From: Oxyruncus cristatus | Lineage: Eukaryota > Chordata > Aves > Passeriformes > Cotingidae | Direction: 5' to 3' | Assembly: GCA_013399855.1 (NCBI GenBank) | Contig: VXAY01006718.1 | Coordinates: 199,194 to 263,193 of the forward strand | Length of the DNA: 64,000 nucleotides | In this document: positions 41,517 through 54,900 of the stretch, in pieces | How the letters are laid out: each line of letters opens with the position of its first letter | Numbering within the stretch: position 1 is the first letter of the stretch | Position numbers and translations under genes: made by a program | Notes under the pieces: model-generated | What the model saw: only the letters and a program-made list of their open reading frames with translations | What the model was told of the DNA's origin: nothing | Databases searched by the model: none

Positions 41517-42874
41517 GAAGAAGGATGATAAAGGTCCCTATACATTCCTATTTGCTTTTAAAAGTAAATTTAATCGTCGTAGATAAATCTGTGGTTGGAG
41601 TCCTTGTATGAATACCTCAAGGATAGTGTAGGTGTACCCCTGCTGTGCCTCAGCTGAACCCCAGTTTTAATTAAACTCTACATAGAACCAAGCATAGATG
41701 TACTCAGCTGTATGCACTTCCCAGTGTATCAGAGGGAGGGGATCTGGCTGCATTGCATCTCAGGGCTTTACCATGCCAACTAAGCCAAATGATAAGCAGA
41801 CTGTCTTTTGCTGCTTCGTGGCTCCCGTTAAGATGCATCACAGCATTAAAAAGACAGCCCAGACTTTATTCTGGCTGGCCTGAGAGTTTGAACATGAGTT
41901 TGAGATCTGAGGGCCCATTCAGCCTTTTCTGTGCTTCCTGGAAAGAAATCTGATTTCAAGCCTTGCACAGTCATGAAAAGTAATATCTGATATGAAAGAT
42001 TGTCACCAATGTGTTTCTTGTAAACAGTGAGACCCAAACTGACCATTAGCTCTTAGAAGCTGCCATTACAACAGTCTCTTGCTAAAACAATCCTCAGTGA
42101 GCAAAGATTGCTGGCAAGATTAGGAAGATACCAGGTATGTGTTAAGTGAAACTTAAGTCATGGCAGATCAAGATCATATAACTACAAGAGAGCAAGGAGT
42201 GGCCTGGGCCATTACAGAGTAGTCGACTTTGGCATCCCAGCACTGCAAAAACTCTTCTTGTTTAGTTGGTGTGTGACTAGTTTGGAGACACAGATCTACC
42301 ATCTGTGAAACAGCCAAACTTTAAGGATGGATAAAAGCGAATAGAAATGTTGGTTGATTGGTTGTTTTTTGTTTTTTTTTTTTTCCTTTACCTTTACATT
42401 AGTGTATATAGCTAATGCAGATTAGTGTAGAGGATAAATAGTTTTAAGTGTGGGTGCTGTGGCCAACTGGACCACTTAGGCCTCTTCCTAAGTACAGATT
42501 TAAATGCCTAATATTATGTATCAAAAGTTGAATCTTTTGTTCATAGTTGAAAGAGGACCACATTAACTTGAAATGCAACAAAAAAAGGAAATGATAAGTT
42601 GTATCAGCTAAGAACATTTTTCTGAACACGAGCAGGACAAATTCTTTCCTTGCCCATTGTATACATATATATTGCTGATAAAATCTTAAAATGTTTGATG
42701 TGTCAGACATATCAATCAAATTCATGTAAGGAGCTATTATATCCCTAGCAGTTGCCAAAAGAACCTTAAAATATTGTAATATACATCTAACTTGGAGGCA
42801 GAATTTCTTCCGTGTAAGTTTGACCTATGTTAAAGTTGCTCTAGAGTTGCTTTATCCAGAAAATAATCTCTCTT

Positions 42875-43150
42875 TGAGGCACTCAACAACTCTTTTGCCT
42901 CAGTTTTCAATGTCAGTCTCTCTTCCCCCACCTCTCCAGTGGAAGGACTTCAAGGCAGGGTCTGGGGGAGCAAAGTACCTCCCAGTGTAAGTAAAGGTCA
43001 GGTTCATGATCACCTGAGGGACCTGAGTGTACACAAGTCTTTGGGACCTGATAGGATGCATTCCAGAGTCCTGAGGTTACTGGAAGAAGTTAAACATTGT
43101 ACCCATCTTTAAAAAGCATAGAAAGGAAGACTCCAGGAACTGCTGACTGT
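42875..43150 (+). mobile_element. CR1 LINE, 5' part of an interrupted copy
   Basis: It begins in CR1 ORF2 just after the endonuclease region ('gaggcactcaacaac', 'tttgcctcagtttt'). It runs through 'gataggatgcattccagagtcctgagg' and 'cccatctttaaaaag' to the start of the reverse transcriptase, where the minus-strand insertion at 43.15 kb breaks it. The copy resumes at 43588. Small deletions are present around 43080. Confidence 0.88.
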
Positions 43151-43587
43151 ATTTCCTTTTTTTTTTTTTTTTTTTTTCTTGACAAAATCAGNNNNNNNNN
43201 NNNNNNNNNNNNNNNNNNNNNNNNNNNNNNNNNNNNNNNNNNNNNTTTTTCCTGACAAAATCAGGTTTAATATTAAAGTAAAAGCATGACAAAATTTGTT
43301 GGTAACATTCACTCTACTTCTTACTAGAGAGATAAAACACACAGAAAGAAGCAAACAAAAGTCCAAAATCAATCAATCCAAACTAGAACAAACCCAAAAC
43401 TATCTATGTGGAGGCTGGAGAGGGGTTGGAGGGAGGAAGGGAAAGAGTAAAGAATAGGAAAGGGTAAGGATAAAAAGGACTATGAAAGAGCCTCTTTCTT
43501 TCCAGATGGCTCCATGGGTATGTACAATGCTAAATGCATATTTAGAATCAGTCCATATCTTTACCTTCTTTCCTTCACTCAGTTCTA
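43151..43587 (-). mobile_element. Endogenous retrovirus fragment with a poly(A)-like end, nested in CR1
   Basis: On the minus strand, bases 43588-43487 read in frame as part of a retroviral RNase H, with the TDSKYAF block (a catalytic Asp region) and the HGAIWKERG block typical of class I (gamma-like) pol. After that the similarity stops abruptly. About 230 bases of non-coding sequence follow, with ATTAAA at 43271-43266 and then an A-run (43250-43246, and beyond the gap 43178-43157). A gap of 54 N interrupts the element near its 3' end. It is a short, broken remnant that cannot encode a protein. I did not see clear target-site duplications. Confidence 0.78.
43192..43245. other. Assembly gap (54 N)
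   Basis: The gap is flanked on both sides by the same 12-mer TGACAAAATCAG (43180-43191 and 43253-43264) next to T-runs. This suggests that the assembler duplicated the edge of a homopolymer, or that a short tandem duplication lies there. Confidence 0.95.
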
Positions 43588-44328
43588 GGAGGTCAGCCTC
43601 AACTCCATGCCTGGGGAGATCATGGAACAGGTTCTACATGAAGCTGTGCCAAGGCCATGGAGAACGGGAGGTGATTCAAGGTGACCAGCACAGTTTCACC
43701 AAGGGCAACTCCTGCCCGACCAACTCAGCGGCCCTCTGTGATGGAGTGACCCCATCAGTGGACAAGGGAAGAGCTATGGATGTCCTCTATCCTGATGTCT
43801 GTAAGGCCTTTGACACAAGCCCTGATAACATCCTTCTCTCTAAACTGCAGAGAGGTGGATTTGAGGGGTGGAATGTTTGTTGGGTAAGGAATTGCCTGGA
43901 TGGGCACAAAAATGTCAGAGGACAGAAGCCCCTCTCCTGTGAGGAAAGGCTGAAAGAGTTGGGGTTGTTTAACCTGAGGAAGACATTATTATGGCCTTTC
44001 ATACTTAAAGGGGTCCTATGAGAAGGAGGGGTCAGATGTTTTCGCAGGGCCTGTTGCGGTAGGACAAGAGGTAATGGTTGTAAACTGAAAGTGAGTAGAT
44101 TCAAACTAGATAAAGGGAAGACATTTTTTATGATGAGGCTGGTGAAACACTGGAACAGGTTGCCCAAGGACAAGGTAGATGCCCTATCTCTGGAAACATT
44201 CAATGTCAGGTTAGACTGAGAAACCTGATCTAGTGCAAGGTGTCACTGCCTACGGCAGGGATTTAGGATTAGATGACCTTTAAAGATCCCTTCCAACCCA
44301 AAGTATTCTAAGATTCTATGATTCCATA
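43588..44328 (+). mobile_element. CR1 LINE, 3' part of the interrupted copy (reverse transcriptase and tail)
   Basis: It resumes at 'ggtcagcctcaac'. It encodes a decayed stretch of CR1 reverse transcriptase (recognisable as [18 protein letters not shown] and [15 protein letters not shown]), then jumps at about 43918 to the ORF2 end ('gaggaaaggctgaaagagt'). The central part of the reverse transcriptase is therefore deleted. It ends with the standard 3' UTR and ATTCTAAGATTCTATGATTC. It is not functional. Confidence 0.92.
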
Positions 44329-47300
44329 TAACGACAGATGATAAGGACAACCTTGTTCTGATAGGTTTGCAAAAGAATTAATAATTTAATTAATAACCAA
44401 ACTAGAAACTTCTAAGGATTGAAAGATTATTTACGTCTGGAACAAGACCTATAAGCACCAGGAGGCAATATACTTCTTGCTTTCCACCTTTTTTTTAAAA
44501 CTTTTTTGTCTTGCAGGGAAGAGTTTTCTGTTTTCATGTCATTGTCACTTCTGATCAGGACAACTGGACTTTACTGCTCAGCAGAGATGTTTGCTGCACT
44601 ACTTCATGCTTAAAGCCAGCCTTTTTGTTTCTTTTCTATCTCTCTCCAGTAGTTTCTATAGACTAACTGCTCAAACAAATCTACTGTAACAAACTCTCTT
44701 GGGAAACTACCTATTTTAATGTGATGAGAGAACCTGACCCCAGTGGATTATATTATGTTGCCTTCTGGTTTTGAATACATTATTGCTGTACATTTTGTCT
44801 TTCAAGTAGATCTCAGGTGTCTGAGTCAATGTCTGTCTTTCTTGTCAGAGGGCTGCCTCATGGATAAAGGCATTGGAGATTGTAGAAGTTCCTCGTGGAA
44901 GTGCATTAACTTGAGTGCTTCAGACTAGCAGGGTGAAGACATGAAAGTGTGGAAACCTCAGAGAAGTGCCTTGTCCTCCTATTGCCTCTCCTCTTTTTTC
45001 AAACTATGCCACAAGTCATGCAGATATTCTTGGGACCTTGGGGTCAGCAACCAGAACACATTTTGATGAGTACTTAGCAGCTCTGAAAATGAAAAACCAT
45101 GTGGCCAAAGGAGGCTGTTGATACAGAGGGTGCAAAACATCCCTCTTACATGCTAGTGTCAAGGTAACTACGTAAATCAATGATCCTATAAAAGAAATAG
45201 GCCTGAAATAGTAACCTCCTTCAATATAATGTAAGCCCCATGAAATCAGTACCAATGCTTGCTCTGATCTTGGCAAGAAGGCTGACAGGGCTGACAGTGC
45301 AGCTCGAATCCCTCGTAACTCCTGCATTTGACTTCATATTCACAACCTTGTGTAGGCAGTTGACACACATTAGTGATTCTTATCATAAAAATAGATCTTG
45401 TTTCTGTTCATCCTTTGGAGGTGTCTTTCAACAGTCCTGCCACTGTTTCTAAACTGATTTTTTTTTAAGGCTATAAGGGAGTTGACCATTTATTTTCAAG
45501 GACATTGAGCCTTTTGGGGAATTTTGTTGGCTGTATCTGCCCTTTACACTGGCGAGCTCCTATTATGTTCCTGGAAGTTACTACTCTTATATGACCATTT
45601 CCCCCTTTTCTGCCATGGTTTTGCCATCAACTGGTGCTGAAGTTATCTACAAACAGCAGTGTGAGGCTGTGTTCCTCTAACCAGCTCCATTAGGTGACTG
45701 AATGGAGCAAGGCAAATCATGTAAGGTAATATAAAATGCACAAATCTAACACTTATGTTAAGGACTCCTTCTTCAAATCACACAGTCCCTATACTCTGTG
45801 ACTTCACATCTGTACCCTTGATGTGCTCCATTGTGTTTTGTACATATCTCAACATTCTTAAACCTCACTAAACAACAAGAGGGATGCTTCAGGATTTCAC
45901 CACATGCTATAAAGAAACCAGCCTCTCCTTTACAGACTAATCTTCTGGAATGAATTTCCAGGCTTGTGGTCACTGTACAACCACTTATGCTGGAGAAATT
46001 TTGGGGGATTTTTTAACCAAGTAACTCCAAAAATGGTTACAAACATATTAGTCATAGATTCTGGGTTGTCATTCCTGCCTGAAACACAAATGCTAGTAGA
46101 GAATAAGAAGGGGATCAAGGAAATGTGCTGCAAGCCAGTCTACAGAGAAGCACAAACCCTTCAATTAAAATGAAGTCCTACCCCTAACATCATCTGTTGC
46201 AATTTTCAGCCGTAAGTGAAAAATTCTTCCTGTTACGTTATGTTATGTTTCTGTTGACTGGATTAAGGATGGGGAGTAGTATTTACCAGGCTTTGAAGTA
46301 TGATACTGCTCCTGCATTTTTTCTTCCCTAAATTGATCCTTAAATCTGCCCTTAAAAGAAAAGTTACTCAAATTCCTTTTTTGATCAGCTAGCTCTCAGA
46401 GCTGATTTTTGCCTGCCTTATCTTCAGGATGTTCCTGAAATCCAGCTCCCTTGTCTCCTCTTGGTGCCTTTTCTTTATGGAAGAGGTAGAAATCAGATCT
46501 TGGGTCTTTTGAGTTTAATCTGAATTCATAGTAGAGGGCAGACTCTGTAGGAGGTTATCCTCCACAGATCTGTCAGTGTGTGTCAGCTCCATGTGCCAGC
46601 TAAAAGCATTTTGGGCAGGAAACACTTTTACATATCAAGAATGAAGATGAGTTGACTATGCTATTTGGAAATGAAGGGGTAGCACTTGTGGAATGTATAT
46701 GGGTTTGCAGGGAGATTGTGGCAGAGAGAGAACAAATAAGTAGTGAGACAGTATTATATCAATACCTGGAAGATTCTTTTCTGAAGAGGTAAAAACCTGT
46801 GGGATTTTTGCTGCCTTCTGTTTAATGGCTGCATAGGTGTGATATTAGCTCAGCTGTACCCTTAAGGATATTGTATGAAGCTGGAAAATGGGCATCCAGC
46901 TCATTAAAAGAAAGCAGTTATCTGCCCAGAGCACCACACAATTTTTCCTGACCTTAGTGTTTCTGTGATTTGGGGTACGCTGGCATAACTAAAGTACTAG
47001 TCTCATTTTACTCTTAATTCCTGAAAACGTTATCACAGGCAGAACTGTTTACTCATAGCTTTGTATAAGGTTAAAGCAACCCTCTAGTTTGCCTAGCAGC
47101 AGTTCTCTCCAGTATTCTGGAGCAGAAGGATACAATAAAGGAGACCAGGTAGCATATCTGACAGCTCCTGTCTCAATATAGTTTGAACTATTAAATACTT
47201 TTATTGTAGCTAAGATAATCACATATGCAGAATATCAAGGTCGGTGCATGAGAGTGTCAAGGAAAAACTATATATGCAGCAGATAACTAATTTATCTCTT

Positions 47301-50300
47301 GGGAATGTTATTTCACGCACTGACACATTTTCCTCTTTATCATCCATCTATAAGGCTGAGCTCTGTGAAGTGCTTTAATTAACCTATCATCGTGTATTTA
47401 TTTATGGTGTCTCCAAATGATATTATCAAAATACAATAGTCTTTTCTTCCATCTCCACTCTGTAAAATGTCCCAAGATCTGAATATTTATATGAATTAGT
47501 GATTTTGCAAACAAATATTTTCAAACCTATTTCATATGTTTTTCTTGACAAGCTGTCAAACTTTAATTGCCAGCTGTCAGGCAAAGCATATACTCTTGAA
47601 AAGTAACAGGTCTCTGTTACTTCTTTTCATCTGGCTATCTGATAAAATTCCTTTAAAATTAGTATTCAGCACCTCAGAATCCACGCACACAGGGCTGGTA
47701 TAATTTGTCTTTCTGACACGCTTAACCCAGCAAGTGGGTTCCCTGGTCTCTTTGATAGAACAGTAAGATTAAAGGTAGTTATTTCACTTTCTCTAAGTCT
47801 TTGCACAGTGACACAAGAATCACTGCTCATCCATGCATTAGGTCAGATCGAGCTTATTCACTCACTGCAAGTTTGATTTAACATGAGTAGAATGGTGATA
47901 TGAATGCCACTTCAAAAAGATATATATTATTGCCCATAACTTTAGTTCTGTGATAACATTTCTATAATTGTATGCTCCTTTTACTAGCCTAGGATTTTTC
48001 TTTCTCCTAATTACCTCAGAGAAACTCTCTCTCATTGATTCCACAGTAACGGTAAGAACAGTCTTTGCTAAGTGTGGACAATATGTTCAGCCTTAGTACA
48101 TAAAGGGAGTTATATAGTTAGCAGCCAAAGTAGCAGATAATAGCAGCTTCATCTTTTGAAAATTATGTTCAAAAAATTCACACCTTGCATTCAAATGCTT
48201 GCTGTGGTTTGCTTTGGGAATGTCAGGCTTTATCAGTACTGTGAGGCTCAGGAAGACATTCATTCGTGCTGTATTCAGTCTCACACTTGTGTCTGACTGC
48301 AAAGTTTAAGAGTCAGTGTTATTATCTTCTAATGATGCCATCTCCTGGTGAGTGGCGCCTGTGCTGGTGTGGTGATCTAGGAGCAGTGCAGAGGAGATGG
48401 AAAATAAACCACAAAACCAACAGGACTGACAAAAACATGACCAAAGTAGGAGTGTGTGTGCACACTAAGGGTTTTGCCTCGGAGTATGGAGCCAGACTGT
48501 GGTGACAGATACTTTGTTAGCTGTCAGAGAATAATCCATCAGTGTGTCAGTTCATTCTTCCTATGCACTTGTACAGTGCCTACCACAGCAAAATCTCAGT
48601 CTTGGTCAGGGCTTGCAGACACGATACAAGCTGCACACTACCAATAATGGAGCTGCCTTTTAACACGGGCGTGTTGACTGCAATTCACGTACGTGACTTT
48701 TCATGTTGTTGTTTGCAGTGAATCAGTGCAAAGCTTGCTAACAATGTCTCATCTTCTTTGCTGCATTTCTTTGAGATTTTTCTTTCTCCACTTGTGGAAC
48801 CTTCAGTGGTTGTGGCATCACAGCCTGCTCCAGAATTGCCTTCACTTGGTGCACACATACACGCACACACCAACATGCATGACACAGTGCCAGTTCTTGG
48901 CTTGGTAGACTTTAAGTCTCCTTTCAGCAGCCTCTCTACAAGTACTGGATGAATCTAAATTCTAACCACTGGTGATAAATGGTGTGTTTGTCTCCTGTTG
49001 AAAGCTAGTACCTGCATTGGGGTCCTTCTATGTAAACAGTCAAAATAGTTCTGTCAGTTTAACAGAGTTATGGGACATCTTCCAGTGTGACCCTCTGGGG
49101 TAATGAGTTACTCGTAATTCTTGCTTTCATAATGAACTGAATTTGCTGTGCTTTTCATTGTATTTTCCTGTCTTAAATGATGCCCATATCTTTTTTCCCA
49201 AAACTTCTACAAATTTTAATATCCTTTATGAAGTGAAGATGACAAAATGCTATGTCATATTCCATTAATGATGTCACTACTGCCAAGTAAATAATTATCT
49301 TTTTCCCTTGTTCCCTTGGGATGTTGTACTGCTTACACACTGTAACGGACACTCACAAGCAGATTTTCTGCCTGTTGGCATTTAATTTTTCCCATTGCCT
49401 CTGCATTTCAGGATCAGATAACCCACGATCTTTCTAACTAATTAAGCTATTAACATTAAACCAGTGACTGTCTAACCAGTTTTGGCTTGTCTAACTGTGG
49501 GCTCTTCTTCACCTTTGCTGCATGTCTCTGCTACACCCCTCCGTCAGCAAAGATGCTCTGTCTGGAAACCAGGCCGATAGAATCAGAAAAGAAAGTTTTG
49601 GATGGGTAAGTGTGTGGACCTGCGTGGCTGTGCCTGATACAGGTACAAAGGGAACAGCACACAAATGCCTTCCTGGTCTTATTATCAACTCAAACTACTT
49701 GAGAAAGTTGCAACACTGGGTATGTACTTGGCTCCTGGAATTCACATTTGTTACTTAGTTTTACCTGCATAGGTGATTCCCTGTTCTGGATGTTGGACTG
49801 GAGTTTGGTCTACATATATTCCAGCACTGCTGAACTTTTCCAGTTGTTTTTTGGTTAGCATAGTTAATGACAGGCATGTCACATGTCCTCAGATGAAAGG
49901 AGAACACAGCATAGGAATGTACTTGATTGGCTTTTGTTGCGTGTTATTACACTGCTGGAGATGTTGTGCTGCACATTGTTTCTGCACAAGTCTTTTTTTC
50001 CACAGAATTGCTTCTCACATGTCCACACAGACAAGTGCTGGGGTTCTGTGATAGAGCCTCTGTGAAGAACAGGGGAAGGCAGAGACATGGAGCAGGAAGC
50101 ATGCTTCTATATTTCTTGTTTCCCCTAAAGAACAATGTTCAAAGGCAATAGGAAATTCTCAGCTGTGTTACCAATACACATCACAAATGCTATTGACTTA
50201 GTTTGGCAAACCAACAGCAGCATAGCAGACAGGAAAACAGAGCTCAATTCATTTTAACATCATGTAGTGTCCATACTGTACCTTCAAAGCTAATTAAGAT

Positions 50301-51824
50301 GTATACTGGCACTTTGTTTTCCAGCAGGGATTTCCTCCCTGTACAAGAAGCAGCTTTGGTACTGGTCCTGCATCATGCGTGTTTGAGGTGAGGGAACATA
50401 ATGTAGAGGCTAAAAGAACAAGGCTAACGTGTAAGCATGGGACTTGCCAAGCCTGTTACTCTTCCTTCTTTTTTTAAAGCTTTTGGTCCAAAAGTCCTTA
50501 GAAGAGTTCACATACAAAGTCAGGTGGGAAGGACCTTTGACGCCTATTCTTTTTGTTCCTGACTCTCTGCTTGTTCTACTTAAAGATGCTCTTGCGAAGA
50601 TTGGCTTTCCAGTGTTGTACCACTTCTTCATCTTTAATTAACTTTTTCATGGTACTCCTTTCCATACTTTTTTTATAATCTTGTCAATATGAAAAGCAGA
50701 GGCACAGCTTTCCCCACAGAACTTTCTAGACTTGGACTAGAGATTTTATGACAGTACAGGAGACAGAACTGTCTGTTTCTTTAGCCTGTATAAGTGATTT
50801 TTTCTTATTTAAAAACTTTTGTAGTGATTTATAAGTAGTATGAGTCATATGAAGCTTTCTGTTCAGTGGGCAGACATCGTATTGTAGCCAAGAGGCAAAA
50901 GAACACATTGCTGGTAAGAGGCGCAGGATGTTATGTGCCATTCCTATAAAGGAAGTTAATGTTCAGCACTGTTGTGCTGTCCAGTGTCAGAAAACTCTTT
51001 ATGGATGGGTTGAAAATGCCTCTCATAGCCCTGCCAAACCCAGTCTTGTGATTTGAAACGTCGCAGGTTTTATGTCTATTTCTGCTCACAAACCCCTGTG
51101 CCCAGTGAAAGGTGACCAGCTATGCCCCAAACAACGTGTGAAGCTCAGAGAGTTATCTCAGCTGGCAGAGAAAGAGACCTGAGTCCACAGAACCAGCTGC
51201 TGGAGGATCAGCTGGAAAATGTGCTTTCTCTAACTATTAACTATAATGCCAGTGCCTTTCTGAGTGTTTGCTTTTGAGCCTTTACCAGTGCTTCTGTCCC
51301 AGCAGTACATACCCATCCAAACATTATCAGGCAGATAATATCTGAACTGAAGCCTCACAGGCTGGATTATAAATTGTGGTTTTGTAAAGATGTGGTTGGG
51401 CTGCAGAAGATGAAGACAGCTGCTAATGAAAGCTATTGGTGTGCCAGCATGTACGTAAAGACAAATGCTAGGCCCAACATACATTAGGCATCTGGTTTTA
51501 TTCCAGTAGCATATGGCAGCTTCACACCCTTATCAAGAAGTCACCCTGACAGCAGCATCAGCCAAGGACAAGGTCAATCAGCCAAATGTGGAGGGAATTA
51601 CACGGTTTGATATCTTCTCTTACCAAGAATGTGCTTTGCAATCACAAGGAGTAACTCACAACGCTTGGGTAATTTTGCAGAGTGCAAGTATACAGCTGCT
51701 GGGTTGTCATTAAGTCTCCACAGTTATACATGACTGTGCTGTAAAAGGTGAGGCAGAAGGTGAATTACAGGTGATGACTGCAGGGTGTCTAATTAGACCT
51801 CCACAAGACATACACTTATAACCT
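44329..51824. other. Gene-free region
   Basis: Nothing coding recognised. Only short frames and one CA-rich microsatellite. Confidence 0.65.
48848..48874 (+). repeat. CA-rich microsatellite
   Basis: A CACACATACACGCACACACC tract, about 25 bases, imperfect. Confidence 0.8.
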
Positions 51825-51958
51825 TGGACAATGCTCTTAAATATATGGTTTAACATTTATGTTCCCCTGTGTGGATACAGGAGTCAGACTTGATGATCTT
51901 TATGGGTACCTTCCAGCTCAGGATGTTCTATTATTCTTTGATTCTGTGATTCATAGGG
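51825..51958 (+). mobile_element. CR1 LINE, very short 3' tail
   Basis: It carries the terminal 3' UTR of a CR1 ('ggacaatgctctta', 'caggagtcagacttgatgatc', 'taccttccagctcagg') and ends with TTCTATTATTCTTTGATTCTGTGATTC, a degenerate octamer tail. About 130 bases remain. Confidence 0.82.
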
Positions 51959-54900
51959 CTACTCAGTACATGAGCCATCTTGCTGTATCATATCACCCCT
52001 CCAACAGACGGAAGACAAAATATAAAGTTGTTGCATATTTGATCATACATATATATATTTGTATGTATGAAACTGGTGGGTGTAATGATCTGGACATATA
52101 GCCTGCTGACACACTGATAGAGTCAATGAAAGATTCATAGTGAAATATGTGGGGGTAAACCTTTGCCATCTCACATATGCCAGTTAAAAAACAAACCAAA
52201 ACAAATCCCAAAACAACTCTGGATAAACCATTCTGGGAATTACTTCTAATTCTTCTTTGGCTGGCTGGCAAAAATAGTCCTTTTTCATTAGACTAGGGGA
52301 GGCTACTGGCACCTATGGGTACCACTAACACTTCCCAGGGGCAAGAGAAATCCCTCTCTCCTTGCTAGGAGTAAAGTCACCTTGGGAGATAAACTCAAAG
52401 AGACAGATGAGTGACACTTTCTCAGCATCTGATACCTGCAAGTTAACTTTCCAGGTTTGTATGAGGAAACCTTGGTGCACTGCATGGCCTTTATGCAAAA
52501 CAAATCACTTCCTTTAATCAGGCAGCTCATTAAGGGCAGGGTCCCCCTGGGGACCTGTGCCTAGCAGCAGAGCTCCAGCTCTAGGGGCCCTTGGCCACAG
52601 AGAAGGGAGCCCCTCCGCCACACTGGTCCCCAGTCTGGGTCCTTATCAGCTGTGGCATGCCCCAGGAGTGGTGGAGCCTGGGGAGGACAGCCGCAGGCTA
52701 CACCATTTGTTATGGTTCTGGAGTCAACTGTGAGCAGTGAAAGGTCTAAGGCTCTGGGGCCTGTGGATCATCTGATAAATATTTCTCTTTGAGGGTCTTC
52801 CCCCTGCCCAAACGTGGCTGCATATGGAGAGGGCATATGCATGAACCTGTAGCAACAGACGTCTACTTTGCTGGGCCGTGCCATGTTTGACAGAGTGGCC
52901 TGTGAGTTAGCGTGAGGCTGGAGAGCAAGCATTGCTGTTTGCTATAAACAAACCTCAACAAAGTGCCTGTAATTGCAGTGTTAGAAGGTTGGCCAGGCCT
53001 GGATGGTAGCTGGGGAGGAAAATAATGCTTTCTTTTATCTGTTCTTGCAAACAGCTGGAGACAGATAAAAGCGGAGACAGTTTTAACCTAAGCAAAGATT
53101 GTGACTGTGTGCTTTCCTTTGTTGTCAGTTCTTTCTGTTTTTGTCCTTCTTAGTTACATTTTTATTTGCAAACAAGACTATGCATGGGACTGCTTCTACT
53201 GCTTTTTCTTTTTTTTCCCTCTTCTTGTTTTTCTTAAACTTTAGAAGATACCTGTTTCTCCTCAAACTCACCCCTGTGGCTGCCTCCGCTTCAGAAGACA
53301 ACAGGCTCTGTGCTTCATTCTGCCTGCTTCTCACAACTCCTAGAGCTCTGACACAAAGATGAGATGAGTCTCTTCCACAACTAACCATCACTGGGGGAAT
53401 GTTTTGCCATAGTATGGTTGATATAAAAACTTCCTGAAGCAGTAATTTTCAGATTTTTCCAGTGCAATGGCACAGGATAGGAAGAAAAGGAGCTGTTATC
53501 TTAAAAACAAACAAGGAAAAACCTTCTGTCACTACTTCTGGAGAAAATTTTAAAAATCTAGGATTCAGTGATTAGTAATTGGCACCGGTGTAATTGGAAT
53601 TACTTACCCATATAAGTTCTCAACACAGTGTTTTGCAACTGTAGGAACTGAACCATGCTGCGTCCGATTTTATGCCCTAGTCTGATGTTTTGGTGCAGCA
53701 GGAAAATGTTGCTTCGAGACTTTTCAATTTTTCAATTGCCCTAATTCTGCCAGAAAGACTAACCCAATAATAAATAGCTGCATTAGGGTGACTGTTGCAG
53801 GCACATAGGTTCATCTACATAAGGAGTTATTCCAGGCCAGCTTTTCCAGATTAAATCTGCTGTGGATGTTATTGCAACAGAAATAGCTGTTCTGTTGTAA
53901 AATCTGTATTAAAGCACTCTTCCCTTTTGTTAATTGCAATCTTTAGTGGCTTCGTACATTTATCACATAGGGATAAAAAAAATAAGTATTACTTCAGATT
54001 TATTTTTCCTGCAGTATGTATTTCCACATATCTTGCTGCTTTCCCTGAAAAAATAAAGACAATTTGAAGCACATTACAAGCTGTATTGCCTACAGCTTCT
54101 CAGGTATGCTTCATGGCAAGCCAAGATGTTTTCACAACAGCATTCCTGAAATTTCAACATCTGATAAATAAAGGCATGACTATTTTCCTCCAACTGTTCT
54201 CTTTGATATTTAATTATCCTAAGCTGGTCCGTGGAAACACAGGCACACAGGTACACAGCAGTTTGAGGGAAATAACAAGAATTTCTAATGCAGTGTATCC
54301 TATGTGAAGAATCAGAAGCCTTCTCTTTCAGCTCAAACTCAGAGTGTGGAAAGGAGCAGTCTGCATCCTTTGCAATATTTATTATGAATATGTTTTTACA
54401 CAATGACTCCCTGTAAAAGTCTGTTTCTGAGTATTCATAGATTTAAAGACAGCCCCAGTATTATGGCATTTGTTGGTGATGATTATGTTCTTTGCTTAAT
54501 AACTGGACTGTCTTGATTCATGGCACCAAATAAATAAATTAAAAAATTTTAAGAAATAAATATATTGAACTTTTAAAAGACATTCTTCATCAAAAATGTC
54601 TTTTTAGTCAAAAAAATTATGAACTTGGTTGTTTCTATGTGGCGGCTCCACTTTCAAAGGATAAAGGTACATTTCAGCTTCACTTTGCAATTCTTTCAAA
54701 ACAAACCTGTTTCTGGTGTTTTATAAACTTGCATGAAGATGCATTTCCATGTTCAAGCATTTTGTACAGCCTAAAAACAGTCATATTTAAATTATACATA
54801 AATCAAGACAGCTTTGCTATAGAAAAAGTTAAATGAAGTTGCTTTTTGCTGTCCTTTTAAAAAAGAAAAGTGGAGCTCATATTTCTAGGATGTGAAATAA

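Larger units (their letters stand above)
36527..42874. other. Gene-free region
   Basis: No gene or RNA recognised. There are T/G-rich tracts at 38.9 and 42.36 kb. Short open frames near 39.9-40.3 kb exist on both strands and look like chance. Confidence 0.65.

Noticed and set aside
43787..44203. 138-codon minus-strand frame
   Set aside because: It is antisense to the CR1 3' region.
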